Origin: an aff. Roholtiella sp. LEGE 12411
GTDB lineage: Bacteria; Cyanobacteriota; Cyanobacteriia; Cyanobacteriales; Nostocaceae
DNA: 41,900 bases
Direction of reading: 5' to 3'
Assembly (NCBI RefSeq): GCF_015206995.1
Contig: NZ_JADEXR010000048.1
Coordinates: 1 to 41,900 of the forward strand
The position numbers and the translations under genes were made by a program. Positions 17,194 through 24,983 of this stretch are shown here, piece by piece; the stretch's first letter is position 1, and every line of letters begins with the position of its first letter. Below the pieces are notes generated by a model, which saw only the letters and a list, made by a program, of their open reading frames with translations, did no database searches and was not told the origin of the DNA.

Positions 17194-18137
17194 GACGCAT
17201 TGTCCCCTAAAAAATGACCTTCATGACGCACGTCTTTGTCCGGGCTTTGTGCCCAAAATTGTCTCAATATTTCTTGTTTGGCTAGTTGAAAGTCTCGTTT
17301 CTCTTGGGACGGAACTTGCCCAACCAACTGTTCAACTTTAGCCCGTTGCTTTTCTCGTATCTGCTCGATGGTGGGAGTGCTCAGTGAAGAAGATGTTTCT
17401 TTTTGTGCAGATGGTCTAAAGTTACGGCGACGGTACAAAAACCTAAAGTGTCGTTTATCTTGAGAAGGCAGCGATCGCCATATTTCGGCATCCCATTCTG
17501 GCGGTATAAAATCACTCTCAGGAGGCAGGAGGGCTTGGACTTGGGTTTGTAATTCGGCGATCGCCTTGCCTTGTTCTTCAATTACTGTGTTCTGCTGTTG
17601 AAGTTTCTCTAAGAGTTGAGCAAGTAGTTCTAAGTTTTGCGGGGCTAACTCTGCTTGGCGGGTTTTAACAGCAAAGTAGTTTTGCGCTGTGGCTACTTCC
17701 GGTTTGCGTGGATCGCCATTCATGGAGACTAGATAACATGCATGTCGTGATAGTTTGTAGTCTGACAGCACTTCTCTAAATGCCTGAGACGTGCCAATTT
17801 GCGCCATTTGGACGACATCGACCAGATGGTGAGATGGATCTAAGCCAGAATTTAAAGCACTGACTTTTGCTCTTTCAACTGTGTCTTTAATTCTTTTCCA
17901 CGTCTGATACCCCAAAAGCGTTAACAATTCTGTTGCTAACCAGTACTCACTACCTGAAACATCAATTCGCTTAATTTGATCAAAAGGGCTATCGGCGTTA
18001 CGAGGGTCTTCCACGTTAGAAAATGAGCCAGGCTTTTTGGGGAAGTCATTAAGCTCCGTGATTGATCTATGGGGTGCGAAGCCTGGCTCATTTTCAGGGG
18101 ACAATGCGTTACTTTCACTCTTAACAATCTTGTTCAT
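17190..18137 (-). CDS. BRO-N/DinD-like (phage antirepressor-type) protein
   Basis: 315 residues. Residues about 50-165 resemble the BRO-N/DNA-damage-inducible protein D region: WLATELLTLLGYQTWKRIKD, then HLVDVVQMAQIGTSQAFREV, LSRHACYLVSMNGDPRKPEV and AQNYFAVKTRQAEL. The last motif is a hallmark of DinD proteins. A coiled coil (about 170-215, LEKLQQQNTVIEEQGKAIAE) and a basic C-terminal part follow. DinD is LexA-regulated in enterobacteria and inhibits RecA; phage relatives act as antirepressors. It overlaps its two operon neighbours by four bases. Confidence 0.75.
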   Translation of the reverse strand: MNKIVKSESNALSPENEPGFAPHRSITELNDFPKKPGSFSNVEDPRNADSPFDQIKRIDVSGSEYWLATELLTLLGYQTWKRIKDTVERAKVSALNSGLDPSHHLVDVVQMAQIGTSQAFREVLSDYKLSRHACYLVSMNGDPRKPEVATAQNYFAVKTRQAELAPQNLELLAQLLEKLQQQNTVIEEQGKAIAELQTQVQALLPPESDFIPPEWDAEIWRSLPSQDKRHFRFLYRRRNFRPSAQKETSSSLSTPTIEQIREKQRAKVEQLVGQVPSQEKRDFQLAKQEILRQFWAQSPDKDVRHEGHFLGDNAS

Positions 18138-19348
18138 TTTCCTGCGTCCATTAACATTCTGAACATTGGGTCTGTTGCGTAAAGTCTGGCGATGTCCGCC
18201 GTAGCTCCAGTACTTTCATTACCGTTGTCATCAATCACACTGAATCGTCCTTTGTCCATCGAGGGCGCTTTTCCTTCTACACGAGCACGATACTTGGCGT
18301 CATACTTCATGGCAGTGGCATGTTTATCGGCGTAATCAAGGATTTTGCCATTGGTCATCAAGTTGCTCAGGGAAAATTGCTTTTGTCGCCACCAACCATC
18401 CTCTTGTTCTCTCACCCATACCAAGGCATCAGCAAACATTTCAATAGCGATGTCTGGAAAGTCCTTGACGAGGTGTTTAATCTTCTTTATGTGCTCTGCA
18501 TTAATTTGACGATGCTCGGTGAAATTAGAGGGCTTATTGGCGTTATAAGCTTCCAGGAATAAACAGCATATTTGCTCATCGGTAACTCTTTTTTCACTTC
18601 GAGTTGACTTGTTCGCTTGTTCATGATTATCGAACAACCCCGGAACTGTTGATCTACTTGAGGGGTTGTCTTTTTGATGCGAAGACTCTGATTGTGTTGT
18701 CAGCAAAGTGAGTTGTTGTGGTTTTGGATTTTGTGTTTCTGGTCTTAATGTCAGCGGTTCGGGTTTTAGTACTAGTGGTTCGGGTTTGAAAAAATCTTCT
18801 GACTCCACAGCGATTGATTCGGCTTGAGGGGTAGGGGAGTCTTCTTCTCTCTTTTTTTCTTCTTCTTTTTGGTTTTCTTTATATTGTTCTTCTATATATA
18901 CAGGGGTTGATTGACCACCTCTGGTTGAACCACCTCCGGATAATCCACCCCTGGTTGAACCACCCCCTGAAAACAAGTCACTGGTTAATTCTGCTTGGGG
19001 TAAGGATTCACGGAAAGCGATACCTTCGGCACGCGAGTACGCGATCGCATCTTCGGTGTCTTTGAAAACGTGATATTCAAAATCAAATAGGCCCGATGAA
19101 GTGCGAATTTTCCGCCTGATTAGGTGATTATGAATCTCGGCATTTTTAAGAATTTTTCTTAACTTATCTCGACCGTAACCTAGAGAAATTTGAATATTAG
19201 TGAAATTGACTTCAAAGCCTTCATCATGTGATGTCATCCAGCAAATAAGTCTGAATGTACTATCATCAATTTCAGAATTACGAATGAGTGCGTTAGAAAT
19301 TTGAGTATAATGCCCTCTGGGAGATTTTCCCGCTACTACCTTACTCAT
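18134..19348 (-). CDS. HTH replication-initiator-like protein (phage/plasmid type)
   Basis: 404 residues. The N-terminus (SPRGHYTQISNALIRNSEID, then TFRLICWMTSHDEGFEVNFT) and GYGRDKLRKILKNAEIHNHL look like the winged-helix start of phage replisome-organiser/DnaD-type proteins. A low-complexity linker with two GGGSTRGG repeats and an acidic-basic run (YKENQKEEEKKREED) follows at 135-260. The C-terminal 140 residues hold a second helical domain with EQDGWWRQKQFSLSNLM. It is the first gene of the minus-strand operon and faces a divergent XRE gene, the usual place of a phage or plasmid replication gene. Linker repeats in the DNA lie near 18905-18970. Confidence 0.65.
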   Translation of the reverse strand: MSKVVAGKSPRGHYTQISNALIRNSEIDDSTFRLICWMTSHDEGFEVNFTNIQISLGYGRDKLRKILKNAEIHNHLIRRKIRTSSGLFDFEYHVFKDTEDAIAYSRAEGIAFRESLPQAELTSDLFSGGGSTRGGLSGGGSTRGGQSTPVYIEEQYKENQKEEEKKREEDSPTPQAESIAVESEDFFKPEPLVLKPEPLTLRPETQNPKPQQLTLLTTQSESSHQKDNPSSRSTVPGLFDNHEQANKSTRSEKRVTDEQICCLFLEAYNANKPSNFTEHRQINAEHIKKIKHLVKDFPDIAIEMFADALVWVREQEDGWWRQKQFSLSNLMTNGKILDYADKHATAMKYDAKYRARVEGKAPSMDKGRFSVIDDNGNESTGATADIARLYATDPMFRMLMDAGK

Positions 19349-19590
19349 AAGCTATTGTTTCTCCTGTGCTAATCCAAAAAACTTCTTGTCAAAGAAAATA
19401 ACTATTCAAAAGATTGTTTAAACTCATAAATTAAAGTCTCTCCACAAAGAGATTTATTTTGTAAGCAGTAAGTCCACTGCCTGTTGTTCGAGCCAATATT
19501 GCTTGCGTGACAGCATCCAAGTTTGGTATCAGACACTTATTTGATGGAAGTATTTTAGATTGACAGCAGGAGTGCTTTCTCTAGATTCCA

Positions 19591-19675
19591 TACTACCATA
19601 TTATTTATAGTATCGCGATAATTGCAGCAATAATATTTGGGGTATAATAGTCATAGTAGTATTGAGGTTATGCCA
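19591..19675. promoter_or_regulatory. Control region between replication gene and XRE gene
   Basis: For the plus-strand XRE gene, TATAAT at 19643-19648 is a good -10 box and TTGCAG at 19622-19627 a weak -35 box (15-bp spacer). TACTACCATA at 19591-19600 and CATAGTAGTA at 19652-19661 form an inverted pair around the promoter, a plausible operator for the XRE protein. The half-site TACTACYAT also occurs in the repeat cluster at 39985-40148. The rest of the 19349-19675 spacer shows no gene. Confidence 0.5.
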
Positions 19676-19897
19676 ATGCGAAACAAAATCAAGCAATTTT
19701 TAGAGAGTCGAGGGCTGTCAGCTTATCGAATGATTCAAGATGCCAAAATTTCTGATACAACGGGGTATAAATTGGCGGCAGATTCTACTTACATTCCTTC
19801 CTCCAAGATTCTGGAAGCTCTGTGCGAAACCTATAGGATTCAACCAGGAGAGCTATTGGAGTGGTTTCCAGCAGAAGAAATGGGCAAAGATAGTTAA
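19676..19897 (+). CDS. XRE-family (Cro/C1-type) regulator
   Basis: About 73 residues from the ATG at 19676 (MRNKIKQFLESRGLSAYRMI), which has GAGG about 8 bp upstream; an ATG six bases earlier is possible. The helix-turn-helix is QDAKISDTTGYKLAADSTYI, followed by PSSKILEALCETYRIQPGEL, the normal XRE ending. It is divergent from the replication operon and flanked by an inverted repeat, so autoregulation and control of the operon are likely. It ends just before a TATC tetranucleotide run. Confidence 0.8.
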   Translation: MRNKIKQFLESRGLSAYRMIQDAKISDTTGYKLAADSTYIPSSKILEALCETYRIQPGELLEWFPAEEMGKDS

Positions 19898-19902
19898 GGC
19901 TT

Positions 19903-19928
19903 TATCTATCTATCTATCTATCTATCTA
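19903..19928. repeat. TATC tetranucleotide microsatellite
   Basis: Six perfect tandem copies of TATC (19903-19926) followed by TA. It lies in the 80-bp spacer between the XRE gene and the Rpn-like gene. Such runs change length by slippage and could alter spacing or expression of the downstream gene. Confidence 0.95.
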
Positions 19929-19977
19929 GTCATCTGTCCTACCTAAGAGCGCTGAATTACGAGCGTTGCAACCGATA

Positions 19978-20769
19978 ATGAAGACAGATACAATCTTTTA
20001 CACCTTGTTTCAAAATCTCCCCAGTATTCTGTTTGAATTGTTGGAGCAAGAAGCTGCGGTTGCGACACATTATCAGTTCACTTCCGTAGAAATCAAAGAG
20101 CTTTCCCGCCGCTTAGATGGGTTATTCCTGCCCAAAGCTGAATTTCCACAAGATCCAATTTATTTTGTGGAAGTGCAGTTTCAGCGGGATGATGATATGT
20201 ACTGGCGGTTAGTAACAGAGGCATTTTTATACCTGAATCAGTACAGACCTCAAAAATCATGGCAAGCTGTGGTGCTTTGGGGCAAACGCGGTTTTGATCC
20301 TGGTGTCCCTTCGGCTTATCAGACTTCCCTGGCACTCGGTCAAATTCAAATTGTGTATTTAGATGAGTTAGCTGATACATCGTCTGACTCCATTGGGCTG
20401 GGAATTGTTAAATTAGTTGTTGCTGCCGAGGGTGAAGCAGTAACAAAGGCAAAAAACTTAATTACTCAGGTGCAACAAACTCCTGAGCCAAGCCGGAGAA
20501 ACCTTCTAGAATTAGTAGAAAGGATGTTAGTGTACAAGTTTGCAGATAAGAGCCGGCAGGAACTAGAGGCAATGTTTGGATTAACACAGTGGCAACAAAC
20601 TCGGTTTTATCAAGAAGTCAAGGAAGAGACTGAATTAGAAACAAAGTTAGGAACAGTACCTCGGTTGTTGAAAGTAGGATTGAGCGTAGAACAAATAGCC
20701 GAGGCCTTGGAGTTAGATATTGAAACGGTGCAACAAGCTGTTCAAGAGCATAGTGAGCAGAAGTCTTAA
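19978..20769 (+). CDS. Rpn-family recombination-promoting nuclease (DUF2887-like)
   Basis: 263 residues from the ATG at 19978 (MKTDTIFYTLFQNLPSILFE); an earlier in-frame start at 19966 is less likely. Motifs: TSVEIKELSRRLDGLFLPKA and IYFVEVQFQRDDDMYWRLVT, giving the PD-(D/E)xK core (Asp in RLDG, E-x-Q in FVEVQF), then EAFLYLNQYRP. The C-terminal repeat GLSVEQIAEALELDIETVQQ is a helix-turn-helix-like tail common in cyanobacterial members. Rpn proteins are DNA nucleases that promote RecA-independent recombination and are highly amplified in cyanobacteria. It looks intact, unlike the fragment at 31967-32332. Confidence 0.85.
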   Translation: MKTDTIFYTLFQNLPSILFELLEQEAAVATHYQFTSVEIKELSRRLDGLFLPKAEFPQDPIYFVEVQFQRDDDMYWRLVTEAFLYLNQYRPQKSWQAVVLWGKRGFDPGVPSAYQTSLALGQIQIVYLDELADTSSDSIGLGIVKLVVAAEGEAVTKAKNLITQVQQTPEPSRRNLLELVERMLVYKFADKSRQELEAMFGLTQWQQTRFYQEVKEETELETKLGTVPRLLKVGLSVEQIAEALELDIETVQQAVQEHSEQKS

Positions 20770-20825
20770 AACTGTTAAGCATTTCTGCTAACTGTGCGTT
20801 TACAGTGTGGCGCAGAGATTTGCTT

Positions 20826-21620
20826 TTACTCGTTTACTAACAGCGGAAATTCTCTGATTCTTAGTTGTTCAGGAAACTCCTCAATATCCCCACCCTTCTT
20901 ATCGCGGGTTTGAAATTGCTGTCCCCCAAATTTCGCATTTGCCCCCAACTGTTTGACGAATACTTTAGTGTTTGATTGTTGACATTGTTGGACAATTGAA
21001 TTAATCCATTCGATGTGGCATGGTCTGGAATTTGGGCCAGACTCACCACCACAGATAACCCAGTTTGGGATTATTTTTAAGTCAATCTCTCCCAACAATG
21101 GCTCACAGGATAAAAACCGAACTACTGCGGGAATTTGTAACAGAATTGGGATACGTTTGTCTGCCGTCTGTTGATTCTCAGTTGACGTTCCCACCCAAAT
21201 ATTTGAGGGCAATTTATCCAGCCCACGACGAGAAAGCCATTCATCCATGCTGGACAACATAATTTCTGGACGCTTAGTGAGGATTTGAAATGTTTGCTTG
21301 GGAGCTGCGAACATTCCATCTAACATTTCGTGCTGCCAATGGCGCGGAACCCACTCGCCAAAAACATCTGTCATAGAAGCAACGAAATGATTCTTACTTT
21401 TTCTTTGAAATCCCCACCTGCGAATAGTTTCTGTATCTAATTCTAATTCTGGTGCAAGCCCTGAATAGGGTAACTTGTTACCACCGAAGAAAGAATTTTG
21501 ATTCAGCTTTTCGCTATAGCAATTTTTGCACCCCTCTGAAACTTTATGACACCACCAACCGCCTCCTTTGACGCGAATGATATTATCAGTTTGGTCAGTC
21601 CACTCAATGTTTGTTGACAT
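20826..21620 (-). CDS. DUF5131 (phage Gp37/Gp68-like) protein
   Basis: 264 residues. Seen: IEWTDQTDN, then WWCHKVSEGCKNCYSEKLNQ, HFVASMTDVFGEWVP, FQILTKRPE, NIWVGTSTENQ, VRFLSCEPLLGEIDL, WVICGGESGPNSRP and VFVKQLGA. This is the full signature of DUF5131, a phage Gp37/Gp68 family related to radical-SAM proteins; the cysteines in CKNCY may be part of a cluster-binding site. Function unknown; found in phages and mobile islands. It lies 42 bp after the adenine methyltransferase gene on the same strand and ends facing the Rpn gene. Confidence 0.9.
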   Translation of the reverse strand: MSTNIEWTDQTDNIIRVKGGGWWCHKVSEGCKNCYSEKLNQNSFFGGNKLPYSGLAPELELDTETIRRWGFQRKSKNHFVASMTDVFGEWVPRHWQHEMLDGMFAAPKQTFQILTKRPEIMLSSMDEWLSRRGLDKLPSNIWVGTSTENQQTADKRIPILLQIPAVVRFLSCEPLLGEIDLKIIPNWVICGGESGPNSRPCHIEWINSIVQQCQQSNTKVFVKQLGANAKFGGQQFQTRDKKGGDIEEFPEQLRIREFPLLVNE

Positions 21621-21662
21621 AATTATTTCCTCACCTACCTAGACAGAAAACGGCTACGGGAG

Positions 21663-22319
21663 CTAATTAATGAAAGTTGTGCAGCTACCTTGCTTCCCTG
21701 GTCTAATGTCCCAGATAGCATCACAAGTTTGTCTACCGGAACGTCTAACCAGTTTTCCATTTTTCTCTACATAGGTTTGGGATGCTGGTACACCGTTAAT
21801 TAGATAATCTACCCGCCCCACTATTGGGTAAATATGGTGAATGTGCGCGTTTAGTTTACTAAATGCTCTAGATCGGCTTTTGGCTTGGAAAATATCCGAT
21901 GGCATTAGAAATAGCAACCGCGCGTCTGGATTAGTGAAGTTGAGCATCTGCAAGGAGCGATCAATAAATTCCATGCACTTGGTGAAAGGAGGATTGGTGA
22001 TCACTAGGTCGAGATCTGTGCGTGGTTCTATCTCTGAATGCAAGAAATCACTAACGAGCCAAGTGCAATCTGGAGCGTTGCATCGTCCTTTCTCGACTCT
22101 AGAATCATTGATATCCATGCAAAGGATATTTCGCATGTAGGGATAGAGGATATATTTGACAATTTGCCCACTACCGGCACAAGGTTCGAGAATATATTCG
22201 TCACTTATTGATACTAGTTGAGCCATGAAGAGTGCAATTTTCTCAGGTGTCTCCCAATCGTCATTTGTCCAGTTTTGAAGTTCTAGCTGTTGTTTGTCGA
22301 ACAATAGTGTGTTATTCAT
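21663..22319 (-). CDS. DNA N6-adenine methyltransferase (phage type)
   Basis: 218 residues. The SAM-binding motif EPCAGSG is at 45-51, an acidic residue in LCMDIND follows the next strand, and the catalytic NPPF is at 109-112 in LDLVITNPPFTKCMEF. LLFLMPSDIFQAKSRS follows. The N-terminus NWTNDDWETPEKIALFMAQL is typical of small phage adenine methyltransferases; the C-terminal 50 residues (VGRVDYLINGVPASQT) resemble the tail of phage enzymes that act on adenine. Target sequence unknown. Its ATG overlaps the tail of an MT-A70-like remnant. Confidence 0.85.
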   Translation of the reverse strand: MNNTLLFDKQQLELQNWTNDDWETPEKIALFMAQLVSISDEYILEPCAGSGQIVKYILYPYMRNILCMDINDSRVEKGRCNAPDCTWLVSDFLHSEIEPRTDLDLVITNPPFTKCMEFIDRSLQMLNFTNPDARLLFLMPSDIFQAKSRSRAFSKLNAHIHHIYPIVGRVDYLINGVPASQTYVEKNGKLVRRSGRQTCDAIWDIRPGKQGSCTTFIN

Positions 22320-22383
22320 TGGAACGCAATCTATAAAACCAGGGTGGGTCGATGACGATGCACTGGTATTTTCCGGTGAGTGT
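22312..22383 (-). pseudogene. MT-A70-type methyltransferase remnant
   Basis: Between the HAD gene stop and the adenine-methyltransferase start, a minus-strand frame reads LTTLTGKYQCIVIDPPWFYR, then LRSNE and stop. KYQ-x-I-V-x-DPPW is the diagnostic catalytic motif of MT-A70 adenine methyltransferases. Only about 24 codons remain, without a start, and the frame ends just inside the next gene. It is best read as the scar of a deleted methyltransferase gene. Confidence 0.5.
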
Positions 22384-22385
22384 TG

Positions 22386-22922
22386 TTAGTCGCATTCACC
22401 CCTCCAATCAGCAGCCCACATAAAAGGGATTCCCGCACCAGCAGCGCAAGCTTGATCTTCAGCGCGATCGCCGACAAACAAACTTTCTTTTCTATCGACT
22501 TTTAAAGACATTTCAGCAATTGCTATTTCAACCATTCCGCAGTTAGGTTTGCGGCATTGTCCTTGCCACCTTTTTAAATCGTTTTCTTCAAAATTGATGG
22601 CGTCATTCGTTACGCCGCCATCGACACAAGTCAGCTTGTAACATTGTCTGCCATCAAAATCTGGACAGAAATATATCTCTAATAGTTGAGGCAACAACTG
22701 TATCGTGTATTGCTGTTCTGCGATCGCATCCTCTAAACTTTTCTTCCCTGCGGCCACACCACCTTGATTGGTAATACCAATTAATACGTGATTGGGATAA
22801 CGAGCGATCGCTTCTGCTACGCCAGGAATGATTTCTTGGTCTAGTGGCTTATTGATAAATGTTGCGCCACTTTTAGGCTGGCGGGCGGTTCCGTCGAGGT
22901 CGAGAAAAAGGATTTTATTCAT
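22386..22922 (-). CDS. HAD-family phosphatase (HisB/GmhB-like, HAD-IIIA)
   Basis: 178 residues. HAD motif I is FLDLDGT (Asp8 nucleophile, Asp10), motif II ITNQGG (51), a zinc-loop-like segment CRKPNCGM (123-130) and motif III/IV VGDRAEDQACAAGAGI (150-165). This is the layout of HisB-N/GmhB-type phosphatases and polynucleotide 3'-phosphatases. In a phage-like operon a nucleotide or DNA-end phosphatase is more plausible than heptose metabolism (inference). It overlaps the gene upstream by 8 bp. Confidence 0.85.
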   Translation of the reverse strand: MNKILFLDLDGTARQPKSGATFINKPLDQEIIPGVAEAIARYPNHVLIGITNQGGVAAGKKSLEDAIAEQQYTIQLLPQLLEIYFCPDFDGRQCYKLTCVDGGVTNDAINFEENDLKRWQGQCRKPNCGMVEIAIAEMSLKVDRKESLFVGDRAEDQACAAGAGIPFMWAADWRGECD

Positions 22923-23415
22923 TTTCTTTCTCCAATTTATCTAGATTTAGTTCAATGTCATGACCTCGGAATTTTAACCAAGCCAAAACTGTTACTAATG
23001 CTATAGAGTGTGAAAATACGCGCTTAACAAATGTTGTAGTTCGTACAGGATTTTTTTCATCAGAGAAAGAGCAACCCATACATTCACTGTCGCGCACCCA
23101 ATTGATTACAATATTGCGATGATCGCATTCCTTTAACAGTAGTTGTGTGTGTGACCAGTCATTAGAAAAATCAGGTACATAGCCATAATTGTCAAACCAA
23201 CATTCTGCATCAAAATCTTCGTCTGTAGCATTATCATCAGGTGCAAATAATTGAATTTTAACAGCATGGTAATCACCGCTATATTGCCATTGTGCGCCAG
23301 GAGTGAATTGGCTACACTCCTGTTCAAATCCCGTTTCTTTCCATCCCAAGCTTTGAGCTACAAGCACATTTAATTCTTGGAATGAATTAATTGCTACTTT
23401 TGTTATAACTGTCAT
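22915..23415 (-). CDS. Phage ABA-sandwich-like protein
   Basis: 166 residues. The ending (FSHSIALVTVLAWLKFRGHD) and the middle aromatic-acidic region (AECWFDNYGYVPDFSNDWSH) resemble the phage ABA-sandwich domain family, whose members end in an A-x-x-x-A-x-L-x-x-x-G helix. The similarity is partial: the usual N-terminal tryptophan is present in LVAQSLGWKET. Function unknown in all cases. It overlaps the 68-aa gene upstream by four bases and the HAD gene downstream by eight. Confidence 0.55.
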   Translation of the reverse strand: MTVITKVAINSFQELNVLVAQSLGWKETGFEQECSQFTPGAQWQYSGDYHAVKIQLFAPDDNATDEDFDAECWFDNYGYVPDFSNDWSHTQLLLKECDHRNIVINWVRDSECMGCSFSDEKNPVRTTTFVKRVFSHSIALVTVLAWLKFRGHDIELNLDKLEKENE

Positions 23416-23618
23416 GCCTCATCCTCACTTTGAGTTTTGATAATCTTGGCGCTAATTGATTCAAAATCAGCTTGAAAAATATTCATGTCGAACTGCATTT
23501 CACCACTGTTGTAAAGATCAACAATGTGCTGCCTGATTTCTGGCTCTGATAACCCATCTGGAATATCAATGTGGGCTTCAGATGTGACTTTTTCGACTAC
23601 TGTGATCACGGCTTTCAT
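23412..23618 (-). CDS. Small phage-type protein (68 aa)
   Basis: It begins MKAVITVVEKVTSEAHIDIP, continues GLSEPEIRQHIVDLYNSGEM and ends acidic. A beta strand, then helices, without cysteines or membrane segments. It lies five bases after the VVA0879-like gene and overlaps the next gene by four bases (ATGA), so translation is coupled. I do not recognise a family. Confidence 0.65.
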   Translation of the reverse strand: MKAVITVVEKVTSEAHIDIPDGLSEPEIRQHIVDLYNSGEMQFDMNIFQADFESISAKIIKTQSEDEA

Positions 23619-23623
23619 TTGCC

Positions 23624-23920
23624 TTAAACTCCAAATTCAAAAACCTTTTTTCCATCAACTTCTACAGGATTAATATTGATTAATCCGCCGCCTGCATAAT
23701 TGCAGGGAATCTTGCGTTTATCTTTGTCGTCAAAAGCTTTTTTATGAACTGGAAGCCATCGCCCCACACAAGAAAATCCTACGGCAGAAGATGGAGCGCC
23801 TGTTTTTTTGTAGTCTTCAACAGAAGCAATGTGTCCGCAGGATGGACACTTGAATTTCCATTGCATTGTGTCTTTTCCAAATAGTGTTTGTCCATGAGTT
23901 AGCCACTGTTCTTTATTCAT
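23624..23920 (-). CDS. VVA0879-family-like phage protein
   Basis: 98 residues: QWLTHGQTLFGKDTMQWKFK, CPSCGHIASVEDYKKTGAPS and AVGFSCVGRWLPVHKK. The CPSCGH zinc-ribbon half-site, the A-x-S-A-V-x-FSC-(I/V)-GR signature and the N-terminal W-L-T-x-G-x-x-x-F-G are what I know from the VVA0879 family of phage proteins. With CVGR and a further cysteine in IPCNYAGGG it can probably coordinate one zinc ion. Function unknown. It is first in a run of close genes reaching to the HAD phosphatase. Confidence 0.7.
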   Translation of the reverse strand: MNKEQWLTHGQTLFGKDTMQWKFKCPSCGHIASVEDYKKTGAPSSAVGFSCVGRWLPVHKKAFDDKDKRKIPCNYAGGGLININPVEVDGKKVFEFGV

Positions 23921-23975
23921 ATTTAGTCCTCCTCATTTTATTGCGATCACAGTTGCTCGATTGTCTGGAAATTTG

Positions 23976-24046
23976 GTCATACCCGATGCCCGATGACTAA
24001 TGCCCTGTTTGTCCGATGACCAATGACCAATGACCGATGACCAATG
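23976..24046. repeat. Heptamer tandem repeat (STRR-like)
   Basis: Imperfect head-to-tail copies of ATGACCA/ATGACCG and related heptamers fill the spacer up to the stop of the 299-aa gene. Such short tandemly repeated repetitive sequences are a hallmark of heterocystous cyanobacteria. No function seen. Confidence 0.8.
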
Positions 24047-24049
24047 TCC

Positions 24050-24949
24050 TCAAGCGGTAACTAAAGATTTTCTACTGAATGCCCCCGCCTGTTTTAGCGC
24101 TGCACTAGGGCTTGGATGTGCGAAAAACTCTTCCACAGCTTTGGTCAACCCTGCGGCGACAACTGGGTCATGGCAAGGATAAACATAAACATCCTGCTGA
24201 GTACCGTTAACCAGACGATTTTCCTGACGTGAACCTAACTGCGGGTAAAATGTGCGAACCCATGTTCCAAGGTGGACGCGATAGTGAGGGCCACTCAGGG
24301 GGACTTTCTTTCCCAGTTCGCTTTCTGCAAAGTTGACCACGCCCAGCCAACATTCTTTACTGGGTTGTAGCGCTTGTCTATTGTGGTCAGCAAACAGGTT
24401 GACGGCGTAATCCGTCATTTGCTGTTCCATGTATGGATTGAGCCTGCCCCCTGTTAATTTGGCTAAAGTTGTCATAGCTTCCACCAGTGTTTTTAATCGC
24501 TGCTCGACTGGGGGAAGGGCAGGGGTGGGAGCTTGTTCTGACTGTTGCGTTGGGTTTTCTTGTGGGGTCTTTGTCCAGCCTAAAGCATCCTGCATCCATG
24601 CACGAACACCAATAGTCCCAAATGCCTGGCAGACTAACTTAGCTTGTTTAGTGCAGTACCGACCAGCTTCATAAGCATAGTAATGAAGGATGATACCGAT
24701 TGCGATGTCTGGGATACCTTCAGTTCTCCATCTGTCTAGGTTCGCGGCATTAAAACCTTGCTGCATAAGAATTTGAGCTAGTTTCGATGGCTCCAGGTTC
24801 GCGCTTTCTAATGCTTTCCCAATAGCTTTGTCGCTGACTTGGGCCAACCTAGCTGTGGCTTTCATGCTAGCTTTGCCTTTGCCTGACGCGTCTACTTCAA
24901 TCTCTTCCCTAATCTGCTCAAGGATTTGGGTTATCTCAATTTGTGACAT
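24050..24949 (-). CDS. Hypothetical phage/plasmid protein (299 aa)
   Basis: The N-terminal 110 residues are helical and regulator-like (MKATARLAQVSDKAIGKALE, then NAANLDRWRTEGIPDIAIGI and YEAGRYCTKQAKLVCQAF). The motif AKLVCQAFGTIGVRAWMQDA resembles the end of KilA-N/antirepressor-type domains in cyanobacterial mobile elements. A Pro/Gln linker (QENPTQQSEQAPTPALPPVE) leads to a C-terminal domain with PLSGPHYRVHLGTWVRTFYP. The overall layout (antirepressor-like head, variable tail) suits a phage regulator, but no residue proves function. It is second in the run that begins at 25814. Confidence 0.55.
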   Translation of the reverse strand: MSQIEITQILEQIREEIEVDASGKGKASMKATARLAQVSDKAIGKALESANLEPSKLAQILMQQGFNAANLDRWRTEGIPDIAIGIILHYYAYEAGRYCTKQAKLVCQAFGTIGVRAWMQDALGWTKTPQENPTQQSEQAPTPALPPVEQRLKTLVEAMTTLAKLTGGRLNPYMEQQMTDYAVNLFADHNRQALQPSKECWLGVVNFAESELGKKVPLSGPHYRVHLGTWVRTFYPQLGSRQENRLVNGTQQDVYVYPCHDPVVAAGLTKAVEEFFAHPSPSAALKQAGAFSRKSLVTA

Positions 24950-24983
24950 AATTTTGTTTGTTCCAAGTTCTTTAAATACGGTT

